From contig NZ_BJDO01000002.1 in the NCBI RefSeq assembly GCF_005405185.1, positions 57,651 through 121,650 on the forward strand: a DNA stretch of 64,000 nt, in the 5' to 3' direction. The position numbers and the translations under genes were made by a program. The notes below the pieces were generated by a model. The model searched no databases. It was given only the letters and a program-made list of their open reading frames with translations, and was not told the DNA's origin. The DNA is from Secundilactobacillus hailunensis (GTDB taxonomy: Bacteria > Bacillota > Bacilli > Lactobacillales > Lactobacillaceae). Shown here piece after piece: positions 1 through 8,816 of this stretch. The stretch's first letter is position 1, and the number at the start of each line of letters is the position of its first letter.

Positions 1-278
<278 letters not shown>

Positions 279-302
279 ATTGAATTTTTAAATTAAAAAA
301 TC

Positions 303-340
303 TTGGAGCTGTCGGCAGCGTCATTGCCCCAGCTCCTTTT
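303..340 (+). terminator. Hairpin after pta
   Basis: GGAGCTG (305-311) pairs with CAGCTCC (330-336). An inner GGCA/TGCC pair extends the stem, and TTTT follows. It probably ends or attenuates the pta transcript ahead of tsaE. Confidence 0.6.
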
Positions 341-356
341 GAGTTAAGGAGCAGAT

Positions 357-839
357 ATGACAGTTACAGTTAAAGTTTCAACACCAGAAGAGACCATGAC
401 GATCGGCCAACAAATTGCACCGTTATTGGCGCCAAAAGACATTATTTTGCTAGATGGCGACCTGGGTGCCGGTAAAACGACCTTTACCAAGGGCTTGGCA
501 GCCGGATTAGGGATTAAGCGTAACGTTAAAAGTCCTACCTTCACCATTATTCGTGAATATCAAGACGGTCGGATTCCGCTGTATCACATGGACGTTTACC
601 GACTGGAAGATGGCAGCGGCGATGAACTGGGACTAGAGGAATACTTCAATGGTGACGGTGTCAGCGTTGTGGAATGGTCAAAGTTTGTGGCCGATGAGCT
701 GCCCGCTGATTATTTACGCATTGCCTTTAAGCGGTTAGATGATCTGGGTGAAAACCAGCGTGAATTAACGTTTGAGCCCCATGGTGAAAGATTTGTTGCC
801 ATGGTCAAACAATTACAGGAAAAACGTCATGGCAAATGA
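357..839 (+). CDS. tsaE: tRNA threonylcarbamoyladenosine biosynthesis ATPase TsaE
   Basis: TsaE is the ATPase that partners TsaB/TsaD in making N6-threonylcarbamoyladenosine at position 37 of ANN-decoding tRNAs. At 160 aa the length is normal. Visible motifs are a P-loop GDLGAGKT (residues 34-41), the family SPTF motif (59-62), an HMDVYRL segment (77-83) and an EW pair at 106-107. AAGGAG sits at a good distance before the ATG. The stop overlaps the start of the next gene by 11 bp, indicating translational coupling with the acetyltransferase. The enzyme for the preceding step (Sua5/TsaC family) is encoded separately near 44 kb. Confidence 0.95.
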   Translation: MTVTVKVSTPEETMTIGQQIAPLLAPKDIILLDGDLGAGKTTFTKGLAAGLGIKRNVKSPTFTIIREYQDGRIPLYHMDVYRLEDGSGDELGLEEYFNGDGVSVVEWSKFVADELPADYLRIAFKRLDDLGENQRELTFEPHGERFVAMVKQLQEKRHGK

Positions 840-1332
840 GCCGGAATTAACGCTTCGAAAAGCTCTGCCAACGGATGCACAGGCCACGTTAAAGTTACTC
901 AAAATCCTCAAAACGGAATCGACCACTTTTGAAGATACCAGCGATGATGTTGATCCGGCGACTGAAAGTGAACAGATCAAACAAATTAGCAACTCCAATC
1001 AGCAGTTGTTGCTGTTAGCTATCTTAGATGGGAACCCAGTTGGATTGGTCACCATTTTGCCGACCTCGGCAAACGGAACCGGTGAAATTGGTGTCGCGGT
1101 TCTGAAACAGCATTGGCAAAAGGGCATTGGCCGGGAACTCATGTTAAGCGGCCTTGATTGGGCAGCTTTAGACAGTTCCTACGAAATTATTTCACTGACC
1201 GTGCAGGCACGTAATCAACGGGCTGTAAAACTCTATCAAGATATTGGGTTTCAGACCACGCAAAAATTACGGGTGACCACTTCAGCTGGTGAAGTAGTTG
1301 CAGCCTATGAAATGCAGTTAGCGGTGAAGTAG
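829..1332 (+). CDS. GNAT family N-acetyltransferase
   Basis: This 167-aa protein has the GNAT fold. The acetyl-CoA loop is seen as LKQHWQKGIGRELM in the middle, followed by the C-terminal NQRAVKLYQDIGF motif. I place the start at the ATG at 829, behind CAGGAAA, because upstream in-frame codons lie deep inside tsaE. It is coupled to tsaE by an 11-bp overlap. Position next to tsaE might suggest a RimI-like protein acetyltransferase, but the substrate cannot be read from the sequence. A shared hairpin separates it from the convergent exonuclease gene. Confidence 0.85.
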   Translation: MANEPELTLRKALPTDAQATLKLLKILKTESTTFEDTSDDVDPATESEQIKQISNSNQQLLLLAILDGNPVGLVTILPTSANGTGEIGVAVLKQHWQKGIGRELMLSGLDWAALDSSYEIISLTVQARNQRAVKLYQDIGFQTTQKLRVTTSAGEVVAAYEMQLAVK

Positions 1333-1355
1333 TTTTTTGAATTTAGCTGAAAATA

Positions 1356-1397
1356 AATAAGCCTAGTTACCATTTTTCTGGTAATTAGGCTTATTTT
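1356..1397. terminator. Bidirectional terminator between GNAT gene and exonuclease gene
   Basis: A 16-bp near-perfect inverted repeat (1356-1371 with 1380-1395, one mismatch, 8-nt loop) begins AATAAGCCTA and ends TAGGCTTATT with T/A-rich flanks on both sides. It suits both converging transcripts. Confidence 0.85.
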
Positions 1398-1407
1398 GGT
1401 GAAATCA

Positions 1408-1941
1408 TTAGGCCAGTTTAATAAACGGTTTAATAGCTTCCTGACCAAAAGTATTGGTCTCTGACAGTAAAATGTTGGCGCAGGCTAAACTGTCGTCCAG
1501 TGCATTATGGTGGTGTTCCAGTGAAATACCTAATGCATCAGCCACGGTATTCAGCTTATGATCTGCCAGCGTGGGTAAAAATTGCCGGCTGGTTTTTACT
1601 GTGTCCAGTGTGAGGTAGGCTGGTGAAGTCATTCCGTAATGGTTTAGGGTTTGGCGCAGCACGCTGTTATCAAACTGCGCGTTGTGAGCGATCACCAGCT
1701 GTTCTGGTGTGAATAGCGATTGAATGTGCGGCCAGACCGTTGGAAAATCCGGTGCATCGGCAACGTCAGCTTCATGAATACCATGGATCTGGACGTTGCG
1801 CCAAAAAAAGTCAGTGTCAGGTTTGATCAGCGTGTAAAATTCATCGGCTACCTGACTGTTACGAACGATGGTCAGCGCCAAGGAACAAGCAGAATAGCGC
1901 TTGCCGTTAGCAGTTTCGAAATCCATTGCGACAAAGTTCAA
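1408..1941 (-). CDS. DnaQ-like 3'-5' exonuclease (DEDDh family)
   Basis: This is a stand-alone exonuclease domain of the DNA polymerase III epsilon family, ~177 aa. The DFE motif (D7, E9 from the chosen start), the HNAQFDNSVL segment and the C-terminal HHNALDDSLAC segment give the DEDDh catalytic set. I chose the TTG at 1941-1939 because AAAGGAG lies 8 nt upstream of it, and because a consensus promoter places the transcription start at about 1962, downstream of the more distal in-frame start codon at 1968. It probably acts in DNA repair or RNA trimming; its substrate is unknown. Confidence 0.85.
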   Translation of the reverse strand: MNFVAMDFETANGKRYSACSLALTIVRNSQVADEFYTLIKPDTDFFWRNVQIHGIHEADVADAPDFPTVWPHIQSLFTPEQLVIAHNAQFDNSVLRQTLNHYGMTSPAYLTLDTVKTSRQFLPTLADHKLNTVADALGISLEHHHNALDDSLACANILLSETNTFGQEAIKPFIKLA

Positions 1942-1968
1942 TAGTGCCACTCCTTTCAAGTCATTCAA

Positions 1969-1996
1969 ATTATACGTGAAGGTCAGTGGTTGTCAA
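1969..1996 (-). promoter_or_regulatory. Promoter of the DnaQ-like exonuclease gene
   Basis: TTGACA (1996-1991) and TATAAT (1974-1969) are separated by 16 bp, a perfect match at both elements. The promoter is embedded in the last codons of the upstream exonuclease III gene. Confidence 0.8.
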
Positions 1997-2734
1997 GACA
2001 ATTGGACAGTGATCTGAACCGAAAATGGTGTCTTTAATGTCAGCAGAGGCTAACTTAGATTGGAGGGCATTACTAGTGACGAAGTAGTCGATCCGCCAGC
2101 CGGCGTTGCGATCACGGGCTTTGAACCGGTAACTCCACCACGAGTAACGGTCGGTGACATCGGGATAGAAATAACGGAAGGTGTCGGTGTAGCCACGTCC
2201 TAGTAACCGCGTGAAGGCTTCCCGTTCCTGATCAGTAAAACCAGCACTTTTATGGTTAGTTTTTGGATTACGAATATCAATTTCTTCGTGCGCCACGTTT
2301 AAGTCACCGCATAAAATGACCGGCTTCTTGGCGTTTAGCTGATCAAGGTAGTCTTGAAAGACGTCTTCCCAGCCCATGCGAAAATCAAGCCGTTTTAGAC
2401 CTGTGCCCGAATTAGGCGTATAGCAGGTGACCAGGTAAAAATCCGTGTATTCTAGCGTGATCACACGGCCTTCATGGTCAAATTCATCGGTGCCAATATC
2501 GTAAGTGACGTTAATTGGATCATGTTTGGTAAAAATAGCGGTGCCTGAATAGCCTTTCCGGTCGGCAGAGTTAAAGTACTGGTGGTACCCGGGTAGCTCC
2601 AGCGTGAGCTGATCGGGTTGCATTTTCGTTTCTTGAACGCAGAAGAAGTCCGCGTCTAAGGTGTTAAAAGTAGTCATAAAATCATGCTTAACAGCGGCTC
2701 GTAGACCGTTGACGTTCCAACTGACAAATTTCAC
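1970..2734 (-). CDS. xth: Exodeoxyribonuclease III (AP endonuclease)
   Basis: This class II AP endonuclease/3'-5' exonuclease acts in base-excision repair. From the GTG at 2734 the protein begins with KFVSWNVNGLRA, the canonical family N-terminus, and has 254 aa. Further motifs are the Mg-binding Glu in CVQETKMQ, GDLNVAHEEID, and the terminal GSDHCPI. A longer reading from 2764 would add ten residues, but its start is upstream of the AAAGGA Shine-Dalgarno, so I prefer the GTG. A possible extended -10 (TGCTAAAAT) lies upstream. The gene ends at the -10 of the next gene's promoter. Confidence 0.93.
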   Translation of the reverse strand: MKFVSWNVNGLRAAVKHDFMTTFNTLDADFFCVQETKMQPDQLTLELPGYHQYFNSADRKGYSGTAIFTKHDPINVTYDIGTDEFDHEGRVITLEYTDFYLVTCYTPNSGTGLKRLDFRMGWEDVFQDYLDQLNAKKPVILCGDLNVAHEEIDIRNPKTNHKSAGFTDQEREAFTRLLGRGYTDTFRYFYPDVTDRYSWWSYRFKARDRNAGWRIDYFVTSNALQSKLASADIKDTIFGSDHCPIVLTTTDLHV

Positions 2735-2832
2735 GGCAGTCAACATCCTTTCTTGATACATCATTTAATTCCATTTTAGCATTTTTCAGCGACTCTAGGC
2801 GATTGCCGGTTATGATTACAGGCGGGGAAAAG

Positions 2833-2868
2833 CCGGTACGAATCGAGCTAACCTTTTGTTTGTACCGG
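2833..2868. promoter_or_regulatory. Inverted repeat overlapping the murB -35 box (candidate operator)
   Basis: The arms CCGGTACGAA (2833-2842) and TTTGTACCGG (2859-2868) are complementary at 9 of 10 positions with a 16-bp spacer. The right arm overlaps the -35 element of the murB promoter, so a bound repressor would block initiation. There is no T tract, which argues against a terminator. Confidence 0.5.
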
Positions 2869-2883
2869 TTCGCATGGTATTAT
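2856..2883 (+). promoter_or_regulatory. murB promoter
   Basis: TTGTTT (2856-2861) and TATTAT (2878-2883) are 16 bp apart, and a TGG immediately before the -10 makes it extended. The inferred transcript start is about 43 bp before the murB ATG. Confidence 0.7.
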
Positions 2884-2932
2884 ATTAATATGTAATTTAA
2901 CGAAATCTGGGTATCACGAAAGGAACCTAACC

Positions 2933-3841
2933 ATGAAGGCAAATATCATCACAACTTTTCCCCAGGTAAAGTTGCTGCAAAACGAACCTTTATCAAACTA
3001 TACCAATACTAAAACGGGGGGCAAGGCGGACTACCTCGCTTTCCCAAAGAATTTAGATGAGATTCAAGCATTAATGCTTTATGCGCAAAAACAAGATCTG
3101 CCCATAACCGTGATTGGCAATGCTAGCAACTTGATCGTTAAGGATGGCGGTATTCGCGGCTTAGTCATGATCTTGACTGAGATGGATCAGATTACCGTTA
3201 AGGGTAATGACATCACTGCTGAGTCAGGTGCCTCGTTGATTGAAGTGACCAAGGTTGCGCAACAGGCTAGCTTAAGCGGGTTGGAATTTGCTGCTGGTAT
3301 TCCGGGCAGTGTCGGCGGCGCGATTTTTATGAACGCCGGGGCTTACGGCGGTGAGATTAGTCTGGTAGCTGATTCTGTGACCGTTTTAACACCCAAAGCT
3401 CAGCTTAAAACCATTCCACGCGCTGATCTGGATTTTGCTTATCGCCATAGCCGCGTTCAGGATGAAGGCGATATTGTGATCAACGCGATTTTTAAATTGC
3501 AAGCTGGTGATCCAGCTCAGATTCAAGCTAAGATGGATGAGCTAAATGCCCGCCGAGCAGCCAAGCAGCCACTGGACTTGCCTTCCTGCGGCAGCGTCTT
3601 TAAACGGCCCACTGGTTATTTTGCCGGTAAGCTGATTCACGATGCTGGCCTGCAAGGTTATCAGTCTGGCGGGGCTCAGGTTTCCATGAAGCACGCTGGG
3701 TTTATCGTGAACGTTGACCATGCCACAGCGTCGGATTATCTCGCAGTCATCGCCCACGTTCAGGCAACGGTTTTAACCCAGGCTGGTGTTCATTTGGAAA
3801 CAGAAGTCCGCATTATTGGTGAAGATCCCGTTTCGAATTAA
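2933..3841 (+). CDS. murB: UDP-N-acetylenolpyruvoylglucosamine reductase
   Basis: MurB reduces UDP-GlcNAc-enolpyruvate (the MurA product) to UDP-MurNAc using NADPH and FAD in the cytoplasm. The 302-aa protein shows the FAD-binding N-terminal region with [12 protein letters not shown], the [25 protein letters not shown] block, the YRHSR motif and the C-terminal [10 protein letters not shown] motif that carries the catalytic Ser of the type II family. The ATG is preceded by GAAAGGA. It is followed by the antiporter gene after 17 bp, probably in one transcript. Confidence 0.97.
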   Translation: MKANIITTFPQVKLLQNEPLSNYTNTKTGGKADYLAFPKNLDEIQALMLYAQKQDLPITVIGNASNLIVKDGGIRGLVMILTEMDQITVKGNDITAESGASLIEVTKVAQQASLSGLEFAAGIPGSVGGAIFMNAGAYGGEISLVADSVTVLTPKAQLKTIPRADLDFAYRHSRVQDEGDIVINAIFKLQAGDPAQIQAKMDELNARRAAKQPLDLPSCGSVFKRPTGYFAGKLIHDAGLQGYQSGGAQVSMKHAGFIVNVDHATASDYLAVIAHVQATVLTQAGVHLETEVRIIGEDPVSN

Positions 3842-3858
3842 CGAAAGGAGATAGCTAG

Positions 3859-5970
3859 TTGCCGATAGTTGAAGCAGTTATTTTATTAGTTGTTTTAGTT
3901 TTAATTTCAAACGTCATCAGCCACTACCTCACCTTTATTCCCGTTAGTTTGATCCAAATTGCTTTGGGGTTAGTCATTGCTCTGTTTTGGGAAATTAAGA
4001 TTCCGCTGGATACCGATTGGTTCTTGCTGTTATTTATTGCACCATTGCTATTTAATGATGGTCGGCGGTTTCCTAAACGAGAACTGTGGCAGCTTCGAGG
4101 ACCCATTTTTGCAAACTCCATCTTATTGGTCTTCTTAACGACGATCGTGGGCGGTTATCTGATCTACCTGATGATTCCGCGATTGTCACTGTCAGTCAGT
4201 TTTGCGCTGGCAGCAATCCTATCGCCCACTGATCCGGTAGCGGTGCAGTCAATTTCTAAACGAGTGAAATTACCGGACCGGATTTTGCACCTGGTGAGTG
4301 GTGAAAGCTTGATCAACGATGCTTCAGGCTTGATCGCCTTTAAATACGCAGTGGCCGCAACCGTGACTGGTGTTTTCTCATTTGGTAACGCGGTTGGCGA
4401 TTTCTTCTACATTAGTATCGTGGGGTTTCTAGCTGGTTTTGCTTTGATGTGGGTCATTGAATTCATGCGTGACTTTTTGAGGCGTCAAGGAATCAGTGAC
4501 GTGGTGTTTAACACAGTGCTGCAGATCATGACGCCGTTTGTGATCTACGTGATCACAGAAGAGCTGTTCCATGCTTCTGGGGTGATTGCGGTGGTCACAG
4601 CTGGTGCCGTTTCACACGCACAGGAGAATCGCTTAGTTGAAGCTTCACCGGAATTGAAACTGGTCAGTGAGAAGACCTGGGATATTATCGTTTACCTCTT
4701 AAACGGTGTAGTGTTCTTGATCTTAGGTGATGAACTGCCAGTTGCGACTACGACGATCATTCACGATGTTCATTTTCATACGTTTCAAGCGGTTGCCTAT
4801 TCCTTTGGCGCATGGGCGATTTTGCTGTTGATTCGGGTGATCTGGATCTACCTCTACCAAATGGTCAGTAAACCGCGCAAGCCGAGCTTCCGAGTGGCGT
4901 TGTTAGCCGGACTTTCCGGTGTTCGCGGTGCCGTAACCATGGCCGGGGTATTGTCGTTGCCGGCAGTAATTGCAACTGGTCAAGCATTCCCGCAACGAGC
5001 ATTAGTCCTGTTTGTGGCAGCTGGCGTGATCATTATTAGTCTGGTAGCTGCTGTAGTCACGTTACCGTTAGTGGCACCGGATAATCCAGTACCGCTGCAG
5101 ACGCGAGCCAGTTTTAACGATGAAGCGGATGAAGACGCTGAAGATGATGAAGGAGACGATCAGAACGGTGGCCAGCCCCATTCAATGAGTGAAGCCGAAG
5201 CGCGGATCTACATTATGCGACTGGCAATCAACGCTATTGAGGAACACCGGCGAATTAAAAATCAACGGGCCGCTTATGACCTGATCTTGGATTATCAGTT
5301 TATTATTCGCAGGTTAGAGTTGACCACTCGTGATGATGCACAGCGACAGCAAGTGATGGCGGATGAAATTGCGCTGCGGCAAGTTGGCTTAAAGGGTGAA
5401 CAGTCGGCGCTAGATCGATTGGCTGACCATCAGCAGATTTCACCACAGGCTTATCGTTCGGCTAGTCGAGCGGTGGAACGGACGCTACGGCGAGTTACGC
5501 ATCCCAATAGCCATCTGAACGTAGTTGTGTTCAGGAGCTGGTCGTCAACTTTTCACCGCACGCGACAATGGATCAAGGCGGCTGTTCATGGTTCACAGGG
5601 AAAGTCCACTGACAATGAATGGCAATTGATCGACCGTGAAAGTGCTAAAGCCGCGATCAAGGCATTATCCAAATATTTGGCAAAGGATGAAGTTGACTCG
5701 CAATCCTTAGATAAGCAGGCAATTTATCATTTAGTGGTTTTTTACCGCAACCGAATTGAACGGGCGCGTAAACATCAGCAGGTATCGCGATCAGATTATG
5801 CCAAGCAGCTTAATCGGTTAAGGGTGATTGCCCTTGGTGCAGAACGCACCGGGGTCCAGTCACTGCTTGAATCAGGAAATATTACTTGGCAGATGTCAGG
5901 TCATTTACGGCAGTATATCAATTACTCAGAAAACGTGCTGATGATGGCCACTAACGATGAGCTTGATTAA
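3859..5970 (+). CDS. Cation:proton antiporter, CPA1/NhaP family, with long cytoplasmic tail
   Basis: This 703-aa membrane protein exchanges Na+ (or K+) for H+ across the cytoplasmic membrane. About twelve hydrophobic segments fill residues 1-410, including the SPTDPVAV and GESLINDASGLIAFK motifs typical of CPA1 ion sites and an LSGVRGAVTMAGVLSLP motif. After a very acidic linker (about residues 420-440, DEADEDAEDDEGDD) there is a ~260-residue charged, helix-rich cytosolic tail of unknown role. The start is TTG behind GAAAGGAGAT, 17 bp after murB. Ion specificity cannot be read from the sequence. Confidence 0.9.
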   Translation: MPIVEAVILLVVLVLISNVISHYLTFIPVSLIQIALGLVIALFWEIKIPLDTDWFLLLFIAPLLFNDGRRFPKRELWQLRGPIFANSILLVFLTTIVGGYLIYLMIPRLSLSVSFALAAILSPTDPVAVQSISKRVKLPDRILHLVSGESLINDASGLIAFKYAVAATVTGVFSFGNAVGDFFYISIVGFLAGFALMWVIEFMRDFLRRQGISDVVFNTVLQIMTPFVIYVITEELFHASGVIAVVTAGAVSHAQENRLVEASPELKLVSEKTWDIIVYLLNGVVFLILGDELPVATTTIIHDVHFHTFQAVAYSFGAWAILLLIRVIWIYLYQMVSKPRKPSFRVALLAGLSGVRGAVTMAGVLSLPAVIATGQAFPQRALVLFVAAGVIIISLVAAVVTLPLVAPDNPVPLQTRASFNDEADEDAEDDEGDDQNGGQPHSMSEAEARIYIMRLAINAIEEHRRIKNQRAAYDLILDYQFIIRRLELTTRDDAQRQQVMADEIALRQVGLKGEQSALDRLADHQQISPQAYRSASRAVERTLRRVTHPNSHLNVVVFRSWSSTFHRTRQWIKAAVHGSQGKSTDNEWQLIDRESAKAAIKALSKYLAKDEVDSQSLDKQAIYHLVVFYRNRIERARKHQQVSRSDYAKQLNRLRVIALGAERTGVQSLLESGNITWQMSGHLRQYINYSENVLMMATNDELD

Positions 5971-5992
5971 TTGAAAGACTTGAATGATCTAT

Positions 5993-6038
5993 TAAAAGGG
6001 TGCCACTAGCAACGGGATTGCTAATGACACCTTTTTTG
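5993..6038. terminator. Bidirectional terminator after antiporter gene
   Basis: AAAAGGGTGCCACTAGCAA pairs with TTGCTAATGACACCTTTTTT across a short loop with a few mismatches, and T and A tracts flank it. It lies between converging genes. Confidence 0.85.
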
Positions 6039-6050
6039 AGTTTAAAATGA

Positions 6051-6767
6051 TCATTTTTGCTGATCATGCTGCTCTAAGTTATCTTTGAGTGATTTATCCC
6101 GGTTAATGCCCTGCTCATTAGCCATTTGACTGTGATATGCCAAGTACACTAACCAGTAGGCGATGAGCTGAATCAGCGTCATTAAACCCACAAACACGAG
6201 CATGGTCGGTGTCCACATATGCAACAGACGACTGGTAATTAATTCAGGAGAAATAAAGAGGTAGACGGTGTGAATTCGCATAAACCGTCCCACGTAGATA
6301 CCAACGGAGGACAGGAAAGTTAAGAGGAGAACTAGACCAGACTGCAACCATGAGTTACCCCTTAAGTAGCGCTGAGTAATGGTATTAGCGACGTAGTTAA
6401 GACTCCAAAATCCCAGAATGACGCAGAACAACACGCTGATCAGCAGGTAAGTAAAGTAGATCCACACGTGTAAGTTAAGCTGTAACAAGCCGTCAACACC
6501 GTAGGGATTAAGCAGTGACAGGTGGAAGAGATCGGTGAGCAGGTAGGGCGCGTTAGGGTAAAAGACTAACCATAAGAGGACCACTAGCCAGAAGAGCACA
6601 CCGCTCCTGGGCCGTTCTGGGCTAAGGTGGAAACTGATTTCGATGGGTAAATAACCCAGGAAGGTATTTAAAACTAAAAAATTAAAAGGTTCATGTGCGA
6701 ACTGCCACAGAAATAACAGCCACAGCACAACGAAAAGCCGGATTTGCCAGCGTGCGTGACCCGTCAA
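6051..6767 (-). CDS. DUF1361 family integral membrane protein
   Basis: This 238-aa polytopic membrane protein has about six to seven hydrophobic segments. It carries the conserved DUF1361 segments FNFLVLNTFLGYLPIEIS, FYPNAPYLLTDLFHL and GIYVGRFMRIHT. I chose the TTG at 6767 because AGGGAGG sits 9 nt upstream; an upstream ATG reading (6842) would add 25 polar residues without a good ribosome-binding site. The function of the family is unknown. It stands alone, convergent to the antiporter gene. Confidence 0.8.
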   Translation of the reverse strand: MTGHARWQIRLFVVLWLLFLWQFAHEPFNFLVLNTFLGYLPIEISFHLSPERPRSGVLFWLVVLLWLVFYPNAPYLLTDLFHLSLLNPYGVDGLLQLNLHVWIYFTYLLISVLFCVILGFWSLNYVANTITQRYLRGNSWLQSGLVLLLTFLSSVGIYVGRFMRIHTVYLFISPELITSRLLHMWTPTMLVFVGLMTLIQLIAYWLVYLAYHSQMANEQGINRDKSLKDNLEQHDQQK

Positions 6768-6964
6768 GAGATCATCCCTCCCTATTAAAATATTACTACT
6801 CAAATAATAACAGATTCCTTGAGTAGTCGCATGAATTTTCAAGTAGTTTACAAAATTCTTGAAGATTGAGTTTGCGGCAGGTTAGAAATATGCTGGTGAC
6901 ACCAAAAAATAGCGATTGGCGTGCTATAATATTATCTGAATAGATTTTTGGAGGGAAATTTTAA

Positions 6965-7819
6965 ATGAATCTTGATTGGAGTAGCTTTTTGACGTGGCAT
7001 AACATCGTAAACCTCCTCGATATTCTCGTCGTCTGGTTTGTTTTTTACGAGCTGATTATGCTGTTGCGAGGAACCAAAGCTGTTCAGCTGTTACGTGGTA
7101 TTATCGTGATCGTTGTCGTCAAGATCATTGCGGTTTACGTAGGGTTTGGGACGGTTTCATGGTTAATGGACCAAGTGATTAATTGGGGTGTCATTGCCAT
7201 GATCATTATTTTCCAGCCAGAAATTCGGCGTGGGTTGGAACACCTTGGCCGTGGGTCAGTGTTTGTCCGTAATCGGCAGGTCAATGAAGCTGAAAAGCAA
7301 ATGATTGCCGCTTTGGATAAAGCCATTCAGTATATGTCCAAGCGTCGAATCGGTGCTTTAATGACGATTCAAATGGATACCGGTCTGGAAGACTATATCG
7401 AAACGGGAATTGAGTTGGACGCTAAGATCACCGGTGAACTGCTGATCAATATTTTTATTCCGAATACGCCGTTACACGATGGCGCGGTAATCATTCGGAA
7501 TAATAAGGTTGCGGTAGCTGCTGCCTACCTACCGCTGTCTGACAGTAATCTGATCCCTAAGGAATTAGGAACCAGGCACCGTGCGGCAGTTGGTATTTCG
7601 GAAGTGACGGATGCCTTAACAATCGTTATTTCTGAGGAAACTGGTGAAGTTTCAATTACTAAGAATAACGAATTGTTACGTAACATGGATCAAAATGATT
7701 ATTTGAAGTTCTTGAATAATGAATTGATCAAGGATCAGGAACCAGAACAACCGAGAAATCCACTGAATTGGCTAATTGATACATTCGGTCAATTCTTTAA
7801 AGGGGGTAATCGGCAATGA
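6965..7819 (+). CDS. cdaA: Diadenylate cyclase CdaA (c-di-AMP synthase)
   Basis: CdaA condenses two ATP to cyclic di-AMP, the second messenger for potassium, osmotic and wall homeostasis. Three transmembrane helices occupy roughly residues 10-90 and are followed by a DAC domain. The catalytic DGA (172-174) and RHR (204-206) motifs are intact. Length (284 aa) is typical. An extended -10 (TGCTATAAT at 6922-6930) and GGAGGG precede the ATG. The gene overlaps cdaR by 4 bp (ATGA) and is followed by glmM, the conserved cda-glm arrangement in which CdaR and GlmM modulate the cyclase. Confidence 0.97.
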   Translation: MNLDWSSFLTWHNIVNLLDILVVWFVFYELIMLLRGTKAVQLLRGIIVIVVVKIIAVYVGFGTVSWLMDQVINWGVIAMIIIFQPEIRRGLEHLGRGSVFVRNRQVNEAEKQMIAALDKAIQYMSKRRIGALMTIQMDTGLEDYIETGIELDAKITGELLINIFIPNTPLHDGAVIIRNNKVAVAAAYLPLSDSNLIPKELGTRHRAAVGISEVTDALTIVISEETGEVSITKNNELLRNMDQNDYLKFLNNELIKDQEPEQPRNPLNWLIDTFGQFFKGGNRQ

Positions 7820-8790
7820 AGAAGATTTTCAACAGTCGCTGGACTTACCGATTGATTTCCCTTTTCTTAGCGGTTTGCTTGTTCCTGTACGTGAATAGTT
7901 CTAAGAGTACGACGAACCAGCAAATGAATAATACGGGTGGCACTAATTCCACAACGTTAACTGCCACGGAGCGAAAAACGGTTTCGGTTCAGCTCAGGTT
8001 GAACGTAGATTCCGATAAGTATTTCGTAACGGGTTATCCAGAAAAAGTTAAGGTTCATTTGCGTGGCCCAGCTGCCTTAGTTACAGCTACTGCCAATACG
8101 CAAAACTTTCGGGTCTTTGCGAATTTGACCGATCTTAAGGCTGGTGAGCATACGGTTAAGCTGAAACAGGATGGCTTGAACCGAGATATTGGGTACCAAA
8201 TTGTACCAGCCAGCATTAAAGTTAACATTCAGCCACGGCAGACGGTTAACTTCCCTGTTAAGGTCCAGTATGATAACTCACGGATCGCTAAAAACTACGT
8301 CGCTGGCGATGCCACTAGTGACGTGACGAATGTCAAAGCAACTGGTCCTGAAAGTGAGATCGACCGGATCAGTAGGGTGGTCGCACAGCTTAATCTGACC
8401 CAGAATACCAGGAAGTCGGTCAACGGTGAAGCAGTCATCGAAGCCCTTGATAGGAATGGGCAGATGGTGAACGTGATTCTGACACCAGCGACGACACAGG
8501 TCAATCTGCCGGTTACGGCTAAGGGTCATTCCAAGAAAGTGCCACTGAACTTTAAGGCTAAAAATGCCAATAGTAATCAAACCTATAGTTTCAAGAGTGG
8601 TACCAAAACTATCCGGGTGTTTGGATCTGAGTCGGAATTAAATGCCATTTCGGCATTTGATGCGGATGTGGATGTTAGTGATGTTAAAAATCAAAAAACA
8701 AAAACAATTAGTTTAGATGCAGGCAGCAATAAAGTAACGGGAACGAATCCTACAAGCGTTACCGTAACGGTTGCAGCTGAAGCTAAATAA
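7816..8790 (+). CDS. cdaR: CdaA regulatory protein CdaR (YbbR domains)
   Basis: This 324-aa protein has an N-terminal transmembrane anchor (about residues 10-26) followed by extracellular YbbR-type beta domains, three recognisable from repeated VKVxGP/VxVNL segments. In related Firmicutes CdaR binds and modulates CdaA. Its start overlaps the cdaA stop and glmM follows after 26 bp, so all three are probably co-transcribed. No catalytic residues are expected. Confidence 0.93.
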   Translation: MKKIFNSRWTYRLISLFLAVCLFLYVNSSKSTTNQQMNNTGGTNSTTLTATERKTVSVQLRLNVDSDKYFVTGYPEKVKVHLRGPAALVTATANTQNFRVFANLTDLKAGEHTVKLKQDGLNRDIGYQIVPASIKVNIQPRQTVNFPVKVQYDNSRIAKNYVAGDATSDVTNVKATGPESEIDRISRVVAQLNLTQNTRKSVNGEAVIEALDRNGQMVNVILTPATTQVNLPVTAKGHSKKVPLNFKAKNANSNQTYSFKSGTKTIRVFGSESELNAISAFDADVDVSDVKNQKTKTISLDAGSNKVTGTNPTSVTVTVAAEAK

Positions 8791-8816
8791 ATAATTGGAA
8801 ATGAGGAAAATTAAAC

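Noticed and set aside
1708..1944. Plus-strand frame antisense to the DnaQ-like exonuclease gene
   Set aside because: It lacks a ribosome-binding site and lies wholly opposite a gene with clear catalytic motifs.
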